In this document: piece after piece, positions 5,924 through 8,812 of the stretch | Numbering within the stretch: position 1 is the first letter of the stretch | Layout: each line of letters begins with the position of its first letter | Source of the DNA: Candidatus Bathyarchaeota archaeon | GTDB lineage: Archaea > Asgardarchaeota > Lokiarchaeia > Sigyniarchaeales > Sigyniarchaeaceae | Assembly: GCA_014729935.1 (NCBI GenBank) | Contig: WJJB01000509.1 | Location: 1-8,812 of the forward strand | Reading direction: 5' to 3' | Length of the DNA: 8,812 bases | Notes under the pieces: model-generated | The model's database searches: none | What the model saw: only the letters and a program-made list of their open reading frames with translations | What the model was told of the DNA's origin: nothing | Position numbers and translations under genes: made by a program

Positions 5924-6349
5924 GTGATGCGTAAATTTCCAGGGTTGTGCAAGGATTACAGCACCATCGATTTTCATGACCCGGGGTGCAGTACTAGGAA
6001 GAAACCCACAAAGGCTATTCCCTCTACTACCACGCCATCTTCGTGGATAAGTACAGGTATGAGGTATTTCAGGATGGAACGACGTGGGAAGCATCTAGTC
6101 AAGGTGGGTCGTTTCTACCCATCGTCCAAGCTCAGTTCAAGTTGCGATCACAAGCACGATGTGCTGCAACTCTCGGTTCGTGAATGGACGTGCCCTGAAT
6201 GCAGGATGCATCACGAACGGGACGAGAATCCTGCAATAATCATACCGTGGGAACCACGGGAAGGCATACTTTTGGAGATCGTGCAAGACGGGTCATTAGG
6301 ACCGCTTTGGTCGATGAAGGAAGAATCCAGCCACTTTAGGGGTGGTTAG
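5924..6349 (+). pseudogene. TnpB (IS200/IS605-type) remnant 2, C-terminal part
   Basis: The frame from about 5924 carries the C-terminal half of a TnpB. KDYSTIDFHDPG corresponds to the usual YSTIxxEDL segment; the KPTKAI region follows, then RRGKHLVKVGRFYPSSKLSS, SVREWTCPECRMHHERDENP, matching the pattern LVKVxRxYPSSKxCSxCG...LSxREWxCPxCGxxHxRDxNAA. The tail SMKEESSHFRGG resembles the SVKQEAxxF end common in this family. Decay is evident: the first zinc-finger pair is broken (SSSC for CSxC), NPAI replaces NAA, and the N-terminal half with the first catalytic Asp is missing. The ATG at 5924 is not a true start. This is a different TnpB subgroup from the remnant at 3957-4324. Reads as an inactive relic whose right end lies next to the roadblock/profilin-like gene. 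Confidence 0.8.
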
Positions 6350-6396
6350 TTCAATGAACTCAGCTAATGAATCTGTTATCTTGCGGAACTTGGCTA

Positions 6397-6412
6397 AAAT
6401 GATAAAAATAAT
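6397..6412 (+). promoter_or_regulatory. Possible TATA box for the roadblock/profilin-like gene
   Basis: AAATGATAAAAATAA lies about 40 bases before ATG 6444, which would place transcription start around 6430 and leave a very short leader. This supports an internal start over the longer reading from 6342. Confidence 0.35.
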
Positions 6413-6443
6413 GGGGATCATAACAGCTTTAGAGTTGATGAAA

Positions 6444-6815
6444 ATGAGTGTAGATTATGAATCTTTATATGATGAATTGAAAAAATCGAACGACAATGTT
6501 GAACAATGTGCCGTGTTGGAAGAAAATGGCACACTCATTAATAGTTCAAGTGGGTGGGATCTTTCCGAAGATGGAAAGCAATTAATCGAGACGTGGCTCG
6601 CTCATGGGCCCAGGATTGTCATTCAAGAAATTGGATTTAGTGTATTACGCTCCGAGCCTGAACAATTCATTGCACGAAACGTTTCAGGAAAAGGGGCAAT
6701 TGTTGGTTCCATCACCAAGAGTGGGAATTATCTCGTGGTAAAACTATCTCCTTCATCTGCTGAGCGGATGGGACGGGACTTCATCGACGTCGCGCGGTAT
6801 GCCGCGAAGATGTAG
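6444..6815 (+). CDS. Single-domain roadblock/profilin-like protein
   Basis: 123 residues from ATG 6444 (MSVDYESLYDELKKSN). The open frame reaches back to 6342, but that part overlaps the TnpB relic end and contains the TATA-like run; ATG 6438 adds two residues. Predicted order: N-terminal helix; strands around EQCAVLEENGTLINSSSGWD; helix GKQLIETWL; strands IVIQEIGFSVLRSEPEQFIA and GKGAIVGSITKSGNYLVVKL; C-terminal helix SAERMGRDFIDVARYAAK. This layout is shared by roadblock/LC7 and profilin-type folds. From memory, archaeal proteins of this type have a similar 'pERLiAxNxxGKGxIvG' stretch. Both folds are found in Asgard archaea, with profilin binding actin. Which of the two it is cannot be settled by eye. 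It stands alone, upstream of the SRP RNA gene on the same strand. Confidence 0.65.
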   Translation: MSVDYESLYDELKKSNDNVEQCAVLEENGTLINSSSGWDLSEDGKQLIETWLAHGPRIVIQEIGFSVLRSEPEQFIARNVSGKGAIVGSITKSGNYLVVKLSPSSAERMGRDFIDVARYAAKM

Positions 6816-6880
6816 CTTCATTCCTTCCTTTTTAAAGTGAAGGCGAGCTATTTTATTTCTCGAAGGTATATTATCCTTAG

Positions 6881-7197
6881 ACGTGGAATTAGTGCTTCCT
6901 CGAAAGGCCACGAGCCTTGATCGCAATACACACTTAGCGAGTCGAGATTCAATCTAAGGTCGCTGGAAAGGGATACACGGCATCCAGCAATGGCAATGAA
7001 CCTATAGACCCTCAGGCAGGTGATTTGCAGGCAGCTTCTGAAGGGAAGCTGTAAAGCATTCATGAGTAAAACCGGCAAGGCCCGGGAGGGAGCAGCCGTA
7101 AGCTCTATCATCTGTGCCGAGGACCCCTGTAGGCGAGACCAAGTTGGAGGTACGCATCTCCGGAAAGAGATCGAAGACTGAATCATTCTCCATTACT
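6881..7197 (+). ncRNA. ffs: Archaeal signal recognition particle RNA (7S)
   Basis: The signature helix 8 is clear: CGGC (7073-7076) pairs with GCCG (7095-7098), enclosing AAGG, CCC, the GNRA tetraloop GGGA (7084-7087), GGG and AGCA. Helix 6, the SRP19 site, is CAGCTTC (7032-7038) pairing with GAAGCTG (7045-7051). Helix 5 can be traced outward: GGCAGGTGAT with ATCATCTGTGCC, CCTC with GAGG, CCTATAG with CTGTAGG, CCAGC with GTTGG, and GATTCAATC (6946-6954) with GACTGAATC (7176-7184). A helix 1 candidate pairs GTGGA near 6883 with TCCAT near 7189. The total of about 315 bases is normal for archaea. The RNA scaffolds SRP54 and SRP19 for co-translational targeting to the membrane. A TATA-like run at 6848-6859 fits a start near 6881. 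Both ends are approximate and the Alu domain is less certain. Confidence 0.9.
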
Positions 7198-7198
7198 C

Positions 7199-7783
7199 TC
7201 ATAAACGTGGTTCTATTGCATAATACAAGAAACCAGGTTCCATTGCATCAATGTTGAGAAGTTTTTTTGCATGGCATTTTTCTGCCACGCGCTTCATCGG
7301 TTCGTTGTTCTCCATCGTGCAGAAGCGTATTTCTGTGACTGGTTCCAATGGGTAAAAATCTGCCACCATCGTTTCCACGTTTTGCAGCAGCACGGTTCCA
7401 ATTCCCTTATTCCGGTAGGTTTTTTTTATGATTATGGAAAGGATAACTCTCCCAATTTCCACTTGGGACGCGTATAAAGATATCCAACCTACTTTTTCCC
7501 CCCCTGGTAAGCCAATTCTCAGAAACATGGGATCCAGCACGGGGGGATATATCATTGAAAACCATCGTTGAGGGTTTTTTCCCCGATATCTTATATTCAC
7601 GTTAGTTGTTCCTTCATTATTCTCTTGTTGTATATCATGCAAAATTTCATCCACGACATCATCATTTTCCAGATTCATGACTGAAACTACCAAGGTACAT
7701 GCATTTTCATGATTTTCGTCGATTGCAAAGCGATATTCCTTGTTGGTTAAAGCCTGTTCACGTCTCCTTGTTTGCTTGTCCAT
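7199..7783 (-). CDS. GNAT-family N-acetyltransferase
   Basis: 194 residues. The C-terminal half shows the GNAT core: strand VGWISLY (98-104), strand EIGRVILSIIIKKTYRNKGI (109-128) with the acetyl-CoA pyrophosphate-binding R/Q-x-x-G-x-G/A motif as RNKGIG (124-129), the following helix TVLLQNVETMV, then VTEIRFCTMENNEPMKRVAEK (motif B, with the typical Asn before the helix) and a last strand FLYYAIEP. It would transfer acetyl from acetyl-CoA to an amine; the substrate cannot be told. The first 75 residues are charged and not obviously part of the core. ATG 7783 is preceded by GGTGG at 7-base spacing, a good ribosome binding site. The stop lies within a few bases of the end of the convergent SRP RNA. 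A stem-rich block lies upstream and may be its leader. Confidence 0.85.
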   Translation of the reverse strand: MDKQTRRREQALTNKEYRFAIDENHENACTLVVSVMNLENDDVVDEILHDIQQENNEGTTNVNIRYRGKNPQRWFSMIYPPVLDPMFLRIGLPGGEKVGWISLYASQVEIGRVILSIIIKKTYRNKGIGTVLLQNVETMVADFYPLEPVTEIRFCTMENNEPMKRVAEKCHAKKLLNIDAMEPGFLYYAIEPRL

Positions 7784-7807
7784 TTTGATCCACCGTTAAT
7801 CCAAATC

Positions 7808-7992
7808 TTGGCGCGTTCCGACGCGCACGCCTGAGGACGTCCCGGGCCGGTGCACGATATCGATTTTCCAAGCCAACCCATGAATAGCCGGATCGCGCGA
7901 ATTCCACAAAATGTCACTCAGGATCGGCTGCGATCATCCCATCAGGGGGACATCCCCGGCATTTGCACGTGTATTTGCATCACGTGCAAAAT
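7808..7992. ncRNA. Candidate structured RNA or leader, strand uncertain
   Basis: A GC-rich block in otherwise AT-rich intergenic DNA, with several strong stems: GCGCGT/ACGCGC (7811-7816 with 7821-7826, loop TCCG); GATCG/CGATC hairpin around 7921-7935; GGGG/CCCC (about 7945-7957, loop GACAT); an outer GCCGG (about 7888) with CCGGC (about 7956); and a perfect 10-bp stem TTTGCACGTG (7962-7971) with CACGTGCAAA (7981-7990), loop TATTTGCAT. On plus, T-rich runs after 8005 could end transcription. On minus, the TATA-like CTTAAATATAA at about 8078-8090 could start a transcript leading into the GNAT gene. I recognise no known RNA family, and no long ORF is present. Confidence 0.35.
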
Positions 7993-8004
7993 TGCGTGAT
8001 ATTT

Positions 8005-8095
8005 CCAAGATTTTTCTGATTTTATTTCTTTTAATTTACTTTTCTTTGTAATGTCTATCTTATTATAGAACTAGTTATATTTAAGCTTGAAAATG
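8005..8095. other. AT-rich spacer with TATA-like and T-run elements
   Basis: On plus, repeated T-runs (TTTTTCTGATTTTATTTC and more) from 8010 to 8048 resemble an archaeal oligo-T terminator. On minus, CTTAAATATAA near 8078-8090 and CTATAATAAG near 8058-8068 are TATA-like, in position to drive transcription toward the structured block and the GNAT gene. No coding sequence is apparent. Confidence 0.35.
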
Positions 8096-8137
8096 AATCA
8101 CTGGTCTTTCATTCATTAGCACGAATCAAGATTCTAG

Positions 8138-8248
8138 GAAGAAGCAGGATTCAGAAATCGATCCGAATCCAAGAAAACATTCTTGGAATGGATCACACGC
8201 GACATGAGAAATTACCTTGGCAAAGGTATCCACGTGGAAGTTGGATAA
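8138..8248 (+). pseudogene. Possible coding relic (37 codons between stops)
   Basis: The plus frame between TAG 8135 and TAA 8246 reads EEAGFRNRSESKKTFLEWIT and RDMRNYLGKGIHVEVG, and continues after the stop as STAIIVDDRVK. The amino acid mix looks protein-like, but no start signal is visible apart from an internal ATG at 8204, and I recognise no family. It may be the worn end of a lost gene, or chance. Apart from this, 8095-8285 shows nothing I can name. Confidence 0.2.
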
Positions 8249-8285
8249 TCAACTGCCATTATCGTGGATGATCGCGTTAAATCGG

Positions 8286-8812
8286 TTAAAATATTTTCCT
8301 TCCAAGGCTGAAAATTTGGCCTTTTTCAAGGATGGAGATTCCCGTGTATTTGCCAATGATTTCCAAGCGGATTATTTTATCCGGGTTATCTAGATCCACG
8401 TTTCTATTGATATCCTTGGCTATTTCATCAATGATGTCTATAGAGTGAAGGTTTACTCGCCTTTTCCTAACCACTATCTTGAAACTCTCGCTTGGACCAA
8501 TTTTTTCCATGTTTTCCTGAATGAATGCACTTAATTCCTGCAAATTGGTCTCTAGAACTTCTTGAATGGGAACCAGTTTCAAGATGAATTGAAGCTTGAA
8601 ATCCATTGTATTGATAAAATCTTTTAACCGGCTTATCACTTCCACGGGATCGACATCAATCACGTTCCCCCAGATTAATCCCTTCACGATAGTCTTTCCA
8701 TAATTGAATTGATGATCTGGATAAAGTTGATGCATGATGAAATCCAATTCAGCCAATGCATCACGCTCGAGATTCCTAGGGGTGGATACTAAAAGATTAA
8801 ACCGGAATGACA
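8286..8812 (-). CDS. THUMP-domain protein, Tan1/THUMPD1-like
   Basis: The frame continues upstream of the TTG at 8756 to the right edge: SFRFNLLVSTPRNLERDALA precedes AELDFIMHQLYPD, matching the 'fNLLVTTPRGxERdAcsEL' opening of archaeal Tan1-like proteins. The edge codon is xTG with its first base outside, so it is most likely the ATG start, giving 175 residues, the normal length. The C-terminal THUMP half is clear: SFKIVVRKRRVNLHSIDIID, a helix, VDLDNPDKIIRLEIIGKYTG, ISILEKGQIFSL. THUMP domains bind the acceptor end of tRNA. In yeast, Tan1 supports N4-acetylation of C12 in tRNA-Leu and tRNA-Ser together with the acetyltransferase Kre33/Nat10; an archaeal equivalent is inferred. It ends 500 bases before the GNAT gene, on the same strand. 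Confidence 0.85.
   Translation of the reverse strand, partial: SFRFNLLVSTPRNLERDALAELDFIMHQLYPDHQFNYGKTIVKGLIWGNVIDVDPVEVISRLKDFINTMDFKLQFILKLVPIQEVLETNLQELSAFIQENMEKIGPSESFKIVVRKRRVNLHSIDIIDEIAKDINRNVDLDNPDKIIRLEIIGKYTGISILEKGQIFSLGRKIF

Noticed and set aside
6040..6180. Alternative plus frame GYSLYYHAIFVDKYRYEVFQ over the second TnpB relic
   Set aside because: It looks protein-like, but the other frame has the diagnostic TnpB motifs on the same bases, so this is an overlapping chance reading.
6848..7202. Minus-strand ORFs of 112 and 66 codons
   Set aside because: They are antisense to the SRP RNA, whose paired helices explain the sequence.
2761..7560. 12-base identity CCAGCACGGGGG between the T-loop intron (about 2762) and the GNAT gene (about 7532)
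   Set aside because: One or two 12-base matches are expected by chance in a window of this size, and the flanks do not extend convincingly.
7808..7992. RNase P RNA in the GC-rich block
   Set aside because: TGAGGACGTCC on plus recalls the first conserved region, but the second (ACAGAA-type) partner and the P4 pairing are not found on either strand.
1..8812. CRISPR array or canonical C/D box sRNA
   Set aside because: No regularly spaced repeats are visible, and TGATGA/CTGA combinations with proper spacing were found only inside coding genes.

Overview
The window most likely comes from an Asgard archaeon. The evidence is combined. Archaeal hallmarks are an archaeal-type 7S SRP RNA with helices 6 and 8, a PyrI aspartate carbamoyltransferase regulatory chain, a tRNA-Leu interrupted at non-canonical sites, a Tan1-like THUMP protein, SD motifs of the GGTG type and AT-rich TATA-like boxes. 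To these are added several small roadblock/longin-type alpha/beta domain proteins, which are unusually abundant in Asgard genomes. The assignment is an inference from gene content; no marker here fixes the exact lineage.

Layout. Positions 1-2449 (minus strand) form a compact operon read right to left: pyrI, a small longin/roadblock-like gene coupled to it by a 4-base GTGA overlap, a small three-helix membrane protein resembling EMC6, and the start of an RqcH/NEMF/Tae2 (NFACT) ribosome quality control gene that leaves the window at the left edge. Positions 2633-2791 (plus) hold a tRNA-Leu(UAG) whose three exons are separated by two introns, one in the D-loop and one in the T-loop. Positions 2951-3952 (plus) encode a protein with two roadblock-like domains. 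A decayed TnpB remnant (minus) follows at about 3957-4324, then a possible 44-residue ORF and a galactokinase-like GHMP kinase (4486-5562, minus). A shared AT-rich promoter region at about 5585-5630 separates the kinase from a very short membrane ORF with a strong ribosome binding site (5671-5784, plus). A second, different TnpB remnant occupies about 5924-6349 (plus). A single-domain roadblock/profilin-like gene (6444-6815, plus) and the SRP RNA (about 6881-7197, plus) follow; the SRP RNA meets a convergent GNAT acetyltransferase gene (7199-7783, minus) almost end to end. The 500-base gap 7784-8285 contains a GC-rich, strongly self-complementary block that may be a non-coding RNA or a structured leader. 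The right edge carries a Tan1-like THUMP gene (minus) whose start codon is probably cut by the window edge after its first base.

Themes. Much of the window concerns translation and protein biogenesis: tRNA-Leu, a Tan1-like factor (that family is needed for a modification of tRNA-Leu and tRNA-Ser), SRP RNA, RqcH, and a possible membrane insertase subunit. The longin, double-roadblock and profilin/roadblock-like proteins belong to the fold families that in eukaryotes act in small-GTPase, trafficking and cytoskeletal regulation. The two TnpB remnants show past IS200/IS605-type transposition with subsequent decay.
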